A stretch of 64,000 nucleotides of DNA, taken from positions 620,001 through 684,000 of the forward strand of contig NZ_JBEWCD010000003.1 in assembly GCF_040530035.1 (NCBI RefSeq). The letters run 5' to 3'. Of the stretch, positions 35,614 through 44,360 are shown in pieces. A model generated the notes under the pieces. The model made no database searches. It was not told the DNA's origin and saw only the letters and a list, made by a program, of their open reading frames with translations. A program made the position numbers and the translations under genes. Source of the DNA: Roseibium sp. HPY-6. Its GTDB lineage: Bacteria; Pseudomonadota; Alphaproteobacteria; Rhizobiales; Stappiaceae. Positions within the stretch are counted from its first letter, which is position 1. Each line of letters starts with the position of its first letter.

Positions 35614-36402
35614 ATGAAAACAGCCCCGGAGCCTATCCAACCCGTCTTTTTTGCCCATGGTGCGCCGACACTGGCGCTGGCGGACACGGAGGCAAGCCGT
35701 TTCCTGAAATCCTTCGGGAGTGAAGGAAAACGGCCAAAAGGCATCTTGATCCTGTCTGCTCATTGGGAAACCGAGGGCCTGAGGCTTTCAGCACCAGGCC
35801 CACTGCGCACCTATCACGATTTCCGTGGTTTTCCCGCCGAACTCTATGACATTTCCTACCCGGCGAATGCGGTCGAGGATCAGGTCGACGAGACTGCAAA
35901 ACGCCTGGAAGCGGCAGGCTACGATGTCGAACTTGATAGCGAATGGGGCCTGGATCACGGCGCATGGGTACCGTTGTCACTTGCGTTTCCCGGTGCCGGC
36001 GTGCCGGTAACCGCGCTTTCGCTGCCCAATGGCAGTACACCGGAAACCGTCTTCAACCTCGGCCGGGCAGTCGCGCCGCTGAAGGAACAGGGCGTCCTGA
36101 TCATCGGGTCCGGCAGCACGACACATAATCTTCGCGAAATTCATCCGCAGGGTTCAAGCGCGCAACAGTGGGCCGTTGATTTCGACAATTGGCTCGACGT
36201 GGGTCTCGAGAAAGGTTCGATCGACTATTTCACCGACCTTGAATCAGCGCCTGGGTTCCGCCGCAATCATCCGACGGAAGAACATTTGCTGCCTCTGTTC
36301 TTTGCGCTTGGCGCCGCAGGAAGCGGAGCGCCGCCCGAACTGCTGCACAGAAGCTACGAATACGGCTCAATCAGCATGAGCTATTTCCGCTTTGCTGCTT
36401 GA
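35614..36402 (+). CDS. DODA-type extradiol aromatic ring-opening dioxygenase (YgiD-like)
   Basis: A 262-residue member of the LigB superfamily, group of 4,5-DOPA extradiol dioxygenases (YgiD in E. coli). Visible family elements are PVFFAHGAPTLAL (His15 metal ligand), LILSAHWET (His ligand), GLDHGAWVPL and the late GSGSTTHNLREI with a further His. They need Fe(II) or Zn(II). The natural substrate is not certain in bacteria. Start ATG 35614, after a weak ribosome binding site. It converges with coaBC. Confidence 0.92.
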   Translation: MKTAPEPIQPVFFAHGAPTLALADTEASRFLKSFGSEGKRPKGILILSAHWETEGLRLSAPGPLRTYHDFRGFPAELYDISYPANAVEDQVDETAKRLEAAGYDVELDSEWGLDHGAWVPLSLAFPGAGVPVTALSLPNGSTPETVFNLGRAVAPLKEQGVLIIGSGSTTHNLREIHPQGSSAQQWAVDFDNWLDVGLEKGSIDYFTDLESAPGFRRNHPTEEHLLPLFFALGAAGSGAPPELLHRSYEYGSISMSYFRFAA

Positions 36403-36429
36403 AATTCGGCCCTGTCGGACAACCCGGCG

Positions 36430-37656
36430 TTATTGCCCGTTCAAAGCTGCCGCAGCCCTGGCAATGATCTTTCGTGCGACATTGCCCTTCGCCATTCTCG
36501 GCCAATCTTCAACACCGGTTCGGCTGACGAGGCGAACAGTATTGGCGTCGCCGCCCATGATGCCTGTTTCGGGGCTGACATCATTAGCGATAATCCAGTC
36601 TGCGTTTTTGCGCTCAAGTTTCGAGCGTGCGTTGTCGATCAGGTTCTGGGTCTCGGCGGCAAAACCGATCAGCAGTTTTGGGCGCAGGCTCGCGTGATGG
36701 CCGATGGTCGACAGGATATCCGGGTTTTCGGCCAGTTCGAGCGCCGGCGGCTTGCCGCTGCCGTCCTTCTTGATTTTTTGTGATCCTTCCGTTGCGACGC
36801 GCCAGTCGGCAACGGCGGCCGCCATAATTGCGATATCGGCTGGCAATGCCGCTTTGGCCGCGTTGAGCATCTCCGCAGCCGATTCAACGTGGATCGTTTC
36901 AACATTGTCCGGATCAGGCAGGTCGACCGGACCGGACACAAGCGTCACCCGTGCGCCCGCTTCATAGGCGGCAACCGCCAGGGCATGACCTTGTTTGCCC
37001 GACGATCGATTGGCGATATAGCGGACAGGGTCAATGGGTTCATGCGTCGGACCGGACGTTATCAGGACATGTTTGCCCGCAAGGGGCAGCTGATCCTGTT
37101 TGATTGCGTCTTCGCGCAACAGGTCCGCGGCTGCGGCAACTATTTCCAGCGGTTCGCTCATGCGGCCGACACCGGCTTCGCCCTTTTCCGCCATTTCGCC
37201 GCTGGCCGGACCAACAAAGCGGACACCGCTCTCTTCAAGTGCGGCGACATTACGAAGTGTTGCCGGGTCCTGCCACATCTTCGGGTTCATCGCCGGAGCA
37301 ACAAGAACGGGCTTGTCAGTTGCCAGCAGAACTGCGGTTGCGAGGTCGTCGGCGATCCCGTGCGCCATCTTTGCCATCAGATTGGCGGTTGCCGGCGCAA
37401 TCAGGATGAGGTCGTGATCGCGCGCAAGGCGAATATGGCCGACATCGTGCTCAGCCTCGCGGTCGAACAGGTTCGTGAAAACCTTCTCCGCGCTGAGAGC
37501 GCCAACCGCAAGGGGTGTCACGAATTCCTGCGCACCGGATGTCATGACGGGGACAACGCGCGCGCCACGCTCCTTGAGCCGGCGGATCAGATCCAGCGAC
37601 TTGTAGGCGGCAATGCCGCCGCTGATCACCAAGACGATCTCTTTGCCGTTGAGCAT
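36430..37656 (-). CDS. coaBC: Bifunctional phosphopantothenoylcysteine decarboxylase / phosphopantothenate-cysteine ligase
   Basis: CoaBC performs two steps of coenzyme A synthesis. The 408-residue protein has the N-terminal flavin-binding decarboxylase (ISGGIAAYKSLDLIRRL, the His-bearing HIRLARDHDLILIAPATAN and the PAMNPKMW clamp) and the C-terminal CTP-dependent ligase (LITSGPTHEPIDPVRYI, NRSSGKQGHALA, with the NADWIIANDV end motif). The position of the decarboxylase active-site Cys (ACG in E. coli) reads MAEKGEAG, without Cys; I believe related alphaproteobacteria share this form. It follows the LppC-like gene by 30 bases on the same strand. Confidence 0.95.
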   Translation of the reverse strand: MLNGKEIVLVISGGIAAYKSLDLIRRLKERGARVVPVMTSGAQEFVTPLAVGALSAEKVFTNLFDREAEHDVGHIRLARDHDLILIAPATANLMAKMAHGIADDLATAVLLATDKPVLVAPAMNPKMWQDPATLRNVAALEESGVRFVGPASGEMAEKGEAGVGRMSEPLEIVAAAADLLREDAIKQDQLPLAGKHVLITSGPTHEPIDPVRYIANRSSGKQGHALAVAAYEAGARVTLVSGPVDLPDPDNVETIHVESAAEMLNAAKAALPADIAIMAAAVADWRVATEGSQKIKKDGSGKPPALELAENPDILSTIGHHASLRPKLLIGFAAETQNLIDNARSKLERKNADWIIANDVSPETGIMGGDANTVRLVSRTGVEDWPRMAKGNVARKIIARAAAALNGQ

Positions 37657-37686
37657 GGACGCTTTACTCCCGATGCCGAAGATGTA

Positions 37687-38910
37687 TCAGAAACCGGTGC
37701 GGAAATCTCTCGGCGCCGGGGAAATCACTTCAGTACCCCGGCCGGTGATCTGATAGACGGCAAGGCCGCGTTCGTTGAGCCCGTTCGATTTGAAGCGAAA
37801 CAGCCCGTCTATGCCTATGAATCCGTCCCGATTGGTCAGGATGCTCTGCTGAAAACGCTGAGGGCCCGCAGAGCGGATCAGCCCGGCGGCGAGGGTCACG
37901 CCGTCATAGACCAGGCTGGCGTTGCGTGGCGGTGGTGAACCGTACGTGCTCTGGTATCGCTGTGCGAAGCCCTGAAAGCCCTTGTCTTCTGGACCGGCAA
38001 ACCAGGCGCCTGTAAGTATCTGGTTGTTCTTGACCTGCGCCGAATCCCATTGGCCGGAACCAAGCAGCTTGACGTTGCCGATGCTTGCGCCCTGGCTCAC
38101 CAGCGTTTGCATAACCAGTGACGGAACAGTTCCTCCAGCCGGTACGAACAGGGCGTCGATACTGTTTATGACGGAGTTGAGCGAAGAGGCCTTGGCAACG
38201 AGGTCGGAAGTATCCGATACGGTCATCCGGTAACGTTGTATGGTCGCGATCCTGCCGCCGCCGCGTCCGACTTCCTGACGGAAAGCGGCTTCGGCGACTG
38301 CGCCGTAAGAGCCTTCCGGAATAAGCGCCGCGTAGGACCTTTTCTGCTGACTGTTGGCATATCCGATGATGCGCTTGATGTCGGTCTCTGGCAGGAAACT
38401 CAGCAGATAGACGCCGCGCGCAGCGACGGACGTGTCCGTTGAAAATGCGATGACAGGCACGCCGGTTGCACGCGCTGCAGCTGCCGCACCTGAAACTGCC
38501 GGTGCAAAGACGGGGCCCAGGATCAGCTCCGCACCTTCTGAAATGGCGGACTGTGCCGCGCTACGCCCGCCTTCAGCCGTGCCGCCGGTGTCCTTTACCA
38601 GCAACTGGACGTCGGCGTTTGGAAAATTTTGGAGCGCGAGCGCAGCAGAGTTCTTGAATACCGTTCCGATGGAGGCGTTACCGCCGCTGCTGCCCAGAGG
38701 CAGGAGCAGACCGACGCGTACGCTGCCGGTTCCGATGACTTCGCCTGTCGTCTCCGGTTGGCCGGTCGGCTGAACCTGATCGCCCGGGAGCGACCCGAGC
38801 GAGGAACCAAGGCATCCGGAAAGGGCGAGCGCGCTGCTGCAGGCGAGCGCCACTTTCAGGAACTGCCGTCTCTGTTGCTGTCCGGTTTTGCACCGCATTG
38901 CACTTGCCAT
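37687..38910 (-). CDS. LppC/penicillin-binding protein activator-like lipoprotein
   Basis: A 407-residue exported lipoprotein (lipobox LALSGC with Cys33; a twin-arginine-like QRRQFLKV precedes it). The rest is a periplasmic-binding-protein type I fold: VRVGLLLPLGSSGGNASIG, ELILGPVFAPAVSGAAA, VPVIAFSTD and YDGVTLAAGLIRSA. It matches the family called penicillin-binding protein activator (related to LpoA) in alphaproteobacteria. It is divergent from rsmI, as in many alphaproteobacterial genomes, and lies just upstream of coaBC. Confidence 0.9.
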   Translation of the reverse strand: MASAMRCKTGQQQRRQFLKVALACSSALALSGCLGSSLGSLPGDQVQPTGQPETTGEVIGTGSVRVGLLLPLGSSGGNASIGTVFKNSAALALQNFPNADVQLLVKDTGGTAEGGRSAAQSAISEGAELILGPVFAPAVSGAAAAARATGVPVIAFSTDTSVAARGVYLLSFLPETDIKRIIGYANSQQKRSYAALIPEGSYGAVAEAAFRQEVGRGGGRIATIQRYRMTVSDTSDLVAKASSLNSVINSIDALFVPAGGTVPSLVMQTLVSQGASIGNVKLLGSGQWDSAQVKNNQILTGAWFAGPEDKGFQGFAQRYQSTYGSPPPRNASLVYDGVTLAAGLIRSAGPQRFQQSILTNRDGFIGIDGLFRFKSNGLNERGLAVYQITGRGTEVISPAPRDFRTGF

Positions 38911-39085
38911 TTTTATTTTTCCACCGAAGGGAAGACTTACGGTTTCACCGGAAGAATGTCCAGTTTTAGCGGCTTTTCAGTGGCATATCTGCTTTAAGAA
39001 CAGTGGATTTACCTTGCATCAGGCACCCACTGCGGTTAGCGCAGGCAGGAGACCCATATTCCGGCAGGAACAGAAGGGAGACTTC

Positions 39086-39991
39086 ATGGGAACCGTCATC
39101 GCTGCGGACAAGAATCGCTACAGTCTCTCCGAACACGCCTTTTCCGCGCCAAATCTGGAGCCGGCGCTCTATATTGTGTCCACCCCGATCGGTAACCTTG
39201 GGGACATAACGGTCCGCGCGTTGGAAACGCTGGCCGCGAGTGCGCTGATTGCCTGCGAGGACACGCGTGTCACGGCAACCCTGACCCAGAAATTTAGCCT
39301 GAAGACCCCCCTCCTGGCCTATCACGAGCACAATGCCGAAAAGCAACGCCCCAGGATCCTTGCGGAACTCGATGCCGGTCAGGCCGTTGCCCTGGTCTCC
39401 GACGCCGGAACGCCACTGGTCTCCGATCCTGGCTACCGGCTTGTCCGCGCGGTTCTTGAAGCCGGATACGAAGTGATTCCGATCCCCGGCGCATCTGCGC
39501 CCCTTGCCGGGCTTGTCGCGTCAGGCTTGCCAAGCGACACGGTGCTCTTTGCCGGGTTCCTGCCGCAAAAAGGCGGCCCCAAATCCAAGCGGCTTGAGGA
39601 ACTTTCGGCAATTCGTGCGACGCTGGTCTTCTTCGAGTCGCCTCATCGGACCGGGGCAACACTGGAGCTGATGGCAAAGGTGCTTGGTGAAGGTCGGGAC
39701 GCGGTTGTTGCGCGTGAGCTCACCAAGCGCTTTGAGACCTTTGAGCGCGGTTCGCTTGCAGAACTGGCCGGGCGGTTCGAGGAAACGCAGGTCAAGGGCG
39801 AAATCGTCATCCTCGTCGGACCGCCGGAAGACAAGCCCGAAGCCGAGGTCTCCGATCTTGACGCCCTTCTGATCGAAGCTCTGAGTGACATGCCGGTCAG
39901 CGCGGCGGCAAAGAAAGTCGCCAGGGCGACCGGCCTTGACCGGAACGATGTCTATAAGCGGGCACTCGATCTGAAATCGGGAGGAACCTGA
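39086..39991 (+). CDS. rsmI: 16S rRNA (cytidine1402-2'-O)-methyltransferase
   Basis: RsmI methylates the ribose of C1402 in 16S rRNA. The 301-residue protein has ALYIVSTPIGNLGDITVRAL, the CEDTR box with LLAYHEHN, VALVSDAGTPLVSDPGYRLV and VIPIPGASAPLAGL, the classical tetrapyrrole-methylase-fold signatures. The start ATG 39086 is preceded by GGGAG. The next gene (yraN) begins 2 bases after its stop. The rsmI-yraN-gshB order is conserved in alphaproteobacteria. Confidence 0.96.
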   Translation: MGTVIAADKNRYSLSEHAFSAPNLEPALYIVSTPIGNLGDITVRALETLAASALIACEDTRVTATLTQKFSLKTPLLAYHEHNAEKQRPRILAELDAGQAVALVSDAGTPLVSDPGYRLVRAVLEAGYEVIPIPGASAPLAGLVASGLPSDTVLFAGFLPQKGGPKSKRLEELSAIRATLVFFESPHRTGATLELMAKVLGEGRDAVVARELTKRFETFERGSLAELAGRFEETQVKGEIVILVGPPEDKPEAEVSDLDALLIEALSDMPVSAAAKKVARATGLDRNDVYKRALDLKSGGT

Positions 39992-39993
39992 GC

Positions 39994-40374
39994 TTGCAGG
40001 GCGGCAACAGGCCGGACAGACGCCGCAAGGCGTATGCGCTGGGTCTGAACGCGGAGACCTGGGCGGCCTGGTATCTGCGTCTGACCGGATGGCGGATCCT
40101 AAAGCACAGGTATAAGACGAAAGCCGGCGAAATCGACCTGATTGCCAAGAAACGAAAAACGGTCGCCTTTGTTGAAGTGAAAGCGCGCAAGACGCGAGAG
40201 GCTGCGCTGGAGGCCGTCACGCCGGCGAGCCAGAAGCGCATTTCACGCGCGGCAAGGATCTTCGTCGCCGAACACCCGAAGGCCGGGTTTTTCACGCTCC
40301 GCTTCGACATTGTCGTTATCCGTCCCTGGGCGTTGCCGGAGCGCATCGAAAGTGCTTTCGAGGCTTGGGAATAG
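39994..40374 (+). CDS. YraN/UPF0102 family endonuclease-like protein
   Basis: A 126-residue protein of the UPF0102 family, with a nuclease-like fold: AETWAAWYLRLTGWRILKHRY, then KAGEIDLIAKKRKTVAFVEVKARKT, where Glu, Asp and the ExK motif form the putative metal site. No defined role, though a link to recombination is proposed from the fold. The start is a TTG at 39994 with GGGAGG nine bases upstream, which supports it. It lies 2 bases after rsmI. Confidence 0.9.
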   Translation: MQGGNRPDRRRKAYALGLNAETWAAWYLRLTGWRILKHRYKTKAGEIDLIAKKRKTVAFVEVKARKTREAALEAVTPASQKRISRAARIFVAEHPKAGFFTLRFDIVVIRPWALPERIESAFEAWE

Positions 40375-40546
40375 GCTGAATATTTCAAACTTCGATAAAG
40401 GGGGCGTCCGGGGACAGCGTTTCAAGGTTCGCGTAACAAAGTTGCGACCTCCGGCCACTGGACAAAGCGCGATCGCCAACGCATATCTGGACCAATCGTT
40501 CTGAAATCCCCCTGCGCTTGTCAGCGCCCCTGCCGGGAGTTGCTTC

Positions 40547-41491
40547 ATGGCTTTGAAAGTAGCGGTCCAGATGGATCATATCTCGTCGATCAACATCGCG
40601 GGCGACAGCGCCTTTGCCATGATGTTGGAGGCGCAGGCGCGAGGACATGAACTCTTTCACTATACGCCCGAGAGGCTGTCACTGCGTGGAGATGAGGTTT
40701 TCTGCGCCTTGGAACCGGTGCAAGTGCGTGACGAGAAGGGCAATCACTTCACGCTCGGTGACAAGACCCGGATGGACATGCGCGAGATGGATGTCGTGCT
40801 GATGCGTCAGGACCCGCCTTTCGATCTGTCCTACATTGCCGCAACCCATATTCTTGAAAAAATCCACCCGGACACGCTGGTTGTGAACGATCCGAGAGAA
40901 GTTCGCAACGCGCCAGAAAAACTCTTTGTCACCGACTTCGCCGACCTGATGCCGCCGACGCTGATCACGAAGGATCGGGCGGAGATTGATCTCTTTCGCG
41001 AAGAATATGGCGACATCGTCATGAAGCCGTTGTTCGGGCATGGTGGAGCCGCCGTCTTCCGCATCACGCGGGATGATCTCAACTACGGCTCACTCTATGA
41101 CTTCTTCGATGCCACGTTCCGCGAGCCCTGGGTGATTCAGCAGTTCCTGCCCAATGTGAAGCATGGCGACAAGCGCATCCTGCTCGTTGACGGCGAATTT
41201 GCCGGCGCGGTCAATCGTGTACCTGCCGAAGGCGACCTGCGCTCGAACATGGTGCGCGGTGGTGCTCCGACCGACAGCGATCTGACAGAAACCGAGCGCG
41301 GCATCTGCGCCCGCCTTGGACCCAGCTTAAAGGAAAAGGGGCTGATACTGGTTGGCATCGACGTGATCGATGGGCGTCTGACGGAAATCAACGTCACCGC
41401 ACCGACCGGCATCCGCGCCATCCAGAATCTCGGTGGCCCGGACGTTGCAGCCATGGTCTGGGATGTTCTGGAAAAGAAAGTGCGGCGTTGA
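40547..41491 (+). CDS. gshB: Glutathione synthetase
   Basis: Ligates glycine to gamma-glutamylcysteine using ATP. The 314-residue ATP-grasp protein has [57 protein letters not shown] (ATP-binding loop), and the late [22 protein letters not shown], all typical of bacterial GshB. Start at ATG 40547. The 172-base gap after yraN suggests it can be transcribed separately. A hairpin with arms ACCTCCGCG/CGCGGAGGT lies about 30 bases after its stop. Confidence 0.97.
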   Translation: MALKVAVQMDHISSINIAGDSAFAMMLEAQARGHELFHYTPERLSLRGDEVFCALEPVQVRDEKGNHFTLGDKTRMDMREMDVVLMRQDPPFDLSYIAATHILEKIHPDTLVVNDPREVRNAPEKLFVTDFADLMPPTLITKDRAEIDLFREEYGDIVMKPLFGHGGAAVFRITRDDLNYGSLYDFFDATFREPWVIQQFLPNVKHGDKRILLVDGEFAGAVNRVPAEGDLRSNMVRGGAPTDSDLTETERGICARLGPSLKEKGLILVGIDVIDGRLTEINVTAPTGIRAIQNLGGPDVAAMVWDVLEKKVRR

Positions 41492-41510
41492 GAAAGACTG
41501 ATAGGCGCAC

Positions 41511-41544
41511 AGACACAAAAAAACCTCCGCGCGAACGCGGAGGT
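41511..41544 (-). terminator. Intrinsic terminator, minus-strand orientation
   Basis: Arms ACCTCCGCG (41523-41531) and CGCGGAGGT (41536-41544), loop CGAA. On the minus strand it is followed by a run of eight T residues. On the plus strand there is no T-tract, although the hairpin also lies just behind gshB. As hppD has its own terminator, this one implies another minus-strand transcript. Confidence 0.75.
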
Positions 41545-41740
41545 GAAAGTTAGTGTGCTTAGACAATGCAACAGAGGGCCTACACGGCAGCCTCTGTAAA
41601 ACAAAACCCACCGAGGCCGTTGTTCTTCCACGGAAAATCAAAAAAAATTCGAAAAAATTTCAGAGGCTTAGCGGGTATTCGTGAAAGTTCAATTAAATCA
41701 GATAGTTACAAAATTGGCTGTGAAAAAATTTTTTGAAAAT
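41545..41740 (-). ncRNA. Candidate small RNA upstream of the minus-strand terminator
   Basis: Inference only. A well-formed minus-strand terminator at 41511-41544 has no protein-coding gene leading into it: hppD is already terminated at 41856-41890 and the segment between is non-coding and opens in AT-rich, promoter-like sequence. The 5' end is not defined. No known RNA family was recognised. Confidence 0.3.
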
Positions 41741-41855
41741 ATAAAAAATACAATTACTTAGGCAACAGAGGGTTGTGCGTCGATGGCCAAAATCCGTCCC
41801 AAAATGAAACGTTTCTTCTCAAAAGCTCCAAATCACTAACGAGCAACCGGAAAAT

Positions 41856-41890
41856 AAAAAACGGAACCGCCTCTCAAGATGAAAGGCGGT
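41856..41890 (-). terminator. Intrinsic terminator of hppD
   Basis: Arms ACCGCCT (41866-41872) and AGGCGGT (41884-41890). Reading the minus strand, the stem is followed by TTCCGTTTTTTATTTT. It is 35 bases after the hppD stop. Confidence 0.75.
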
Positions 41891-41924
41891 CGATGTGAAA
41901 TGCAGTTGATTGTCGGATCCCGGC

Positions 41925-43037
41925 CTATTCGGCAGCCTCGGTGTTCAGAACGCCTCGGCGGATCTGGTCTTCCTCGATCGACTCGAACAGGGCTCGGAAA
42001 TTGCCCTCGCCGAAGCCTTCATCGCCTTTTCTCTGGATGAACTCGAAGAAGATCGGTCCGATAACGGTCTTGGAAAAAATCTGCAGCAGGATTTTTGTCA
42101 TGCCGCCGTCGATGACGCCTTCGCCGTCAATCAGGATACCGTGCTGTTTCATGCGGTCGATCGGTTCGTCATGACCCTGAACCCGGTCGTGCGACATCTC
42201 GTAGTAGGTTTCCGGGGGTCCCGGCATGAACTTCAGTTCGTTGGCAGCCAGCTTGTCGGTGCTGTCATAGATGTTGTCTGTGCCGACCGCGATGTGTTGG
42301 ATACCCTCGCCGCGATATTTCTTGAGGAACTCTTCGATCTGGCTCGTGTCGTCCTTGGACTCGTTGAGCGGAATACGGATCTTTCCGCAGGGGCTTGTGA
42401 TTGCGCGGCTGACAAGGCCGGTGATGCGGCCATCAATGTCGAAGAAGTGGATCTGCTTGAAATTGAAGAGGTCGCGGTAGAAGTTCCACCACTTGTCCAT
42501 ATTGCCGCGAAAGACATTGTGGGTGAGATGGTCGAGATAATAGAAGCCGACGCCTTCAGGTTTAGGATCGACGTCATCCAGCCAGTTAAAGTCGGCAGAA
42601 TAGGTTGACCCCTTTTCGCCATAGGTGTCGACGAAATAGAGCAATGATCCGCCGATGCCGACAATAGCCGGTACGTCCAGCGTCTTGTCATCGCCTTCAT
42701 AGGGCGTCGCACCGTTTGCCACCGCATGCTTGTAGGCATGTTCAGCGTCCACAACACGCCAGGCCATTGCGGGTGCGCAAGGGCCGTGCTCATCGACGAA
42801 CTTCATGCCATGGCTGCCGGCTTCCGCGTTCAGCACGTAGGTGATGTCGCCCTGCCGGTACAGAGTGATGTTCTTGGTCTTGTGCCTCGCAACCGGCTGA
42901 TATCCCATCCGGCGGAACAATGCGTCCAGTTTCTCCGGTTCCGGATGTGCAAATTCCACGAATTCGAAGCCGTCTGTTCCGGCAGGATTTTGAGGCGTTA
43001 TCTGCGCCGGCGGCGCATCGTGCGGAAACGGTCCCAT
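41925..43037 (-). CDS. hppD: 4-hydroxyphenylpyruvate dioxygenase
   Basis: Converts 4-hydroxyphenylpyruvate to homogentisate in tyrosine degradation. The 370-residue protein has two VOC domains: FEFVEFAHPEPEKLDALFRRMGY at the start and, in the catalytic half, LDHLTHNVFRGNMDKWWNFYRDLF, IQHIAVGTDNI and TKILLQIFSKTVIGPIFFEFIQRKG, which supply the His-His-Glu iron ligands. The ribosome binding site AAAGGAGG is strong. It is divergent from a Lrp-type regulator gene, 127 bases apart, the usual sign of control by that regulator. Confidence 0.97.
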   Translation of the reverse strand: MGPFPHDAPPAQITPQNPAGTDGFEFVEFAHPEPEKLDALFRRMGYQPVARHKTKNITLYRQGDITYVLNAEAGSHGMKFVDEHGPCAPAMAWRVVDAEHAYKHAVANGATPYEGDDKTLDVPAIVGIGGSLLYFVDTYGEKGSTYSADFNWLDDVDPKPEGVGFYYLDHLTHNVFRGNMDKWWNFYRDLFNFKQIHFFDIDGRITGLVSRAITSPCGKIRIPLNESKDDTSQIEEFLKKYRGEGIQHIAVGTDNIYDSTDKLAANELKFMPGPPETYYEMSHDRVQGHDEPIDRMKQHGILIDGEGVIDGGMTKILLQIFSKTVIGPIFFEFIQRKGDEGFGEGNFRALFESIEEDQIRRGVLNTEAAE

Positions 43038-43164
43038 CGGGTGTCCTCCTTTGAAGAGCGGTCATTGAAAAAAGAATGCCGCGAAGAACGCGCAGGGTGT
43101 GTGCAATCCACGTGATTTCGCGTAAACTTATGCACAGAGCGTGTGCCAATAAGAAAGAAAACGC

Positions 43165-43632
43165 ATGAACGATGCGCTAGACGGTTACGACGTGAAGCTG
43201 CTTGCTGCTCTTCAGGAAAATGCCGCACTGACCAATGCCGAACTGGGCGAAGTCATCAACCTCTCGCCAAGTCAGGTCTCCAGGCGGCGGCAGAAACTGG
43301 AAGAGAACGGGGTCATTCGCCGTTATCGGGCAGCTCTCAGTCCGGACGCGCTCGGGCTGACGGTGACTGCCTATATCGGCGTTACGCTGGGCGCGCATAG
43401 CAAGGAAAATGCGCGAAAATTCCGGAATGTGGTGATAGCCATGCCGGAGGTGCAGGAAGCGCACACGCTGACAGGCGACGTCGATTACATGCTGAAGATC
43501 ATTGTCCCGGATCTCAAGAGCCTGAGCCGCATCATCAACGATGATCTGTTGCCGCAGGAGGCGGTCCAGCATGTGCGGTCCTCCATCGCGATGGAAACAC
43601 TGAAGGACGACAACTTGCTGCCTTTGAAATAG
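43165..43632 (+). CDS. Lrp/AsnC-family transcriptional regulator
   Basis: A 155-residue regulator. The N-terminal helix-turn-helix has DGYDVKLLAALQENAALTNAELGEVINLSPSQVSRRRQKLEENGVIRRYRAAL (given by its key parts: LDxKLL-type start, SPSQVSRRRQKLE recognition helix, GVIRRY wing). The C-terminal half is the RAM ligand-binding domain (VQEAHTLTGDVDYMLKI, conserved GDxDY). Lrp proteins of this kind respond to an amino acid; the divergent hppD gene makes a tyrosine-pathway ligand likely. Confidence 0.93.
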   Translation: MNDALDGYDVKLLAALQENAALTNAELGEVINLSPSQVSRRRQKLEENGVIRRYRAALSPDALGLTVTAYIGVTLGAHSKENARKFRNVVIAMPEVQEAHTLTGDVDYMLKIIVPDLKSLSRIINDDLLPQEAVQHVRSSIAMETLKDDNLLPLK

Positions 43633-43688
43633 AAGCGACTCGGGTCTCGGATCCCGCATCGCTGGAGTTGACCTGTGCCCTATGGGCC

Positions 43689-44222
43689 TTACAGACCGAA
43701 CAGCTTGATCAGGTCCGACCAGAAGTCCTTGCGAAGGCCGGGCAGTTCCTGTGCCGGATTTCCCTCAACATCGGCCAGGCAAACGTCCGAATAGCCTTTT
43801 TCTGCAGAGATCAGGCATCCGCTTACTGGAAGACCCTCGGGGTGTGTGTAGAGCCGCGTGCCGGCGCTCGTCTTGTAAAGAAGAAGAGGTCGATCTAGAC
43901 CGCCAACGGTTTTGAAGACAAAGGTCGGATACTTGGCGCCTGTGGGAAGGCCGCGATCCTGAACGACGTGAACATAAACCTGTTCGTCCGGTCGTTCGGA
44001 ACGCACTGCGGGTCCATGGAACGACACGAGTTTTCCCGTTGAGCTTACGCCCTCAGAAGCCAGCATCTCGACAAAAGAGTCCTTCAAATCGCCGTCTTGA
44101 ACTGCAGTATAGGGATCTGCCTTTTCGCTGGAAAACGCAGGTGCCGAAGTGCTTGCGCAGACAAAGGCAGCCAAGGCCAATTGAGCGATCGGCAGTGCTG
44201 TTTGCATCTTTCTGCTTGCCAT
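43689..44222 (-). CDS. Exported hypothetical protein
   Basis: I do not recognise this protein. About 177 residues from ATG 44220-44222, with a signal peptide (ALPIAQLALAAFVCASTSAPAFS). The mature part has a PTFVFKTVGGLDRPLLLYKTSAGTRLYTHPEG region and two cysteines (GCLISAEKGYSDVCL), which may form a disulfide. A GTG at 44246 would lengthen the start by eight residues. It sits between the Lrp gene and the TerB-like gene, with a divergent gap to the latter. Confidence 0.7.
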   Translation of the reverse strand: MASRKMQTALPIAQLALAAFVCASTSAPAFSSEKADPYTAVQDGDLKDSFVEMLASEGVSSTGKLVSFHGPAVRSERPDEQVYVHVVQDRGLPTGAKYPTFVFKTVGGLDRPLLLYKTSAGTRLYTHPEGLPVSGCLISAEKGYSDVCLADVEGNPAQELPGLRKDFWSDLIKLFGL

Positions 44223-44360
44223 AGATTTCGATTTCCGGTCGGCCACGATGAGCTTAAAACTGTACGCGAATGTAACGCAATCTTGCGGGATCGACAGAAA
44301 ATCCCATTTGTTAGGGCGACTGTGATTTGCCCCGCGAGGGGCCGTTGAAGGGAGCTATTG

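Larger units (their letters stand above)
41492..41924. other. 433-base gap between gshB and hppD, strongly AT-rich in its middle
   Basis: The two neighbours converge. Positions about 41635-41765 are extremely A+T-rich (long A and T runs) in a G+C-rich genome. Two near copies of CTTAG-CAACAGAGGG lie near 41558-41580 and 41757-41775. One 18-codon frame (ATG 41783, MAKIRPKMKRFFSKAPNH) is present but unsupported. Two minus-strand terminators bound the region and are listed below. A minus-strand small RNA ending at the first is possible. Confidence 0.5.

Noticed and set aside
37104..37409. Plus-strand frames over coaBC
   Set aside because: They overlap an intact coaBC gene and show no conserved pattern.
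41783..41839. 18-codon frame (MAKIRPKMKRFFSKAPNH) in the AT-rich gap
   Set aside because: It has no convincing ribosome binding site and no downstream gene it could lead. It is mentioned only in the gap entry.
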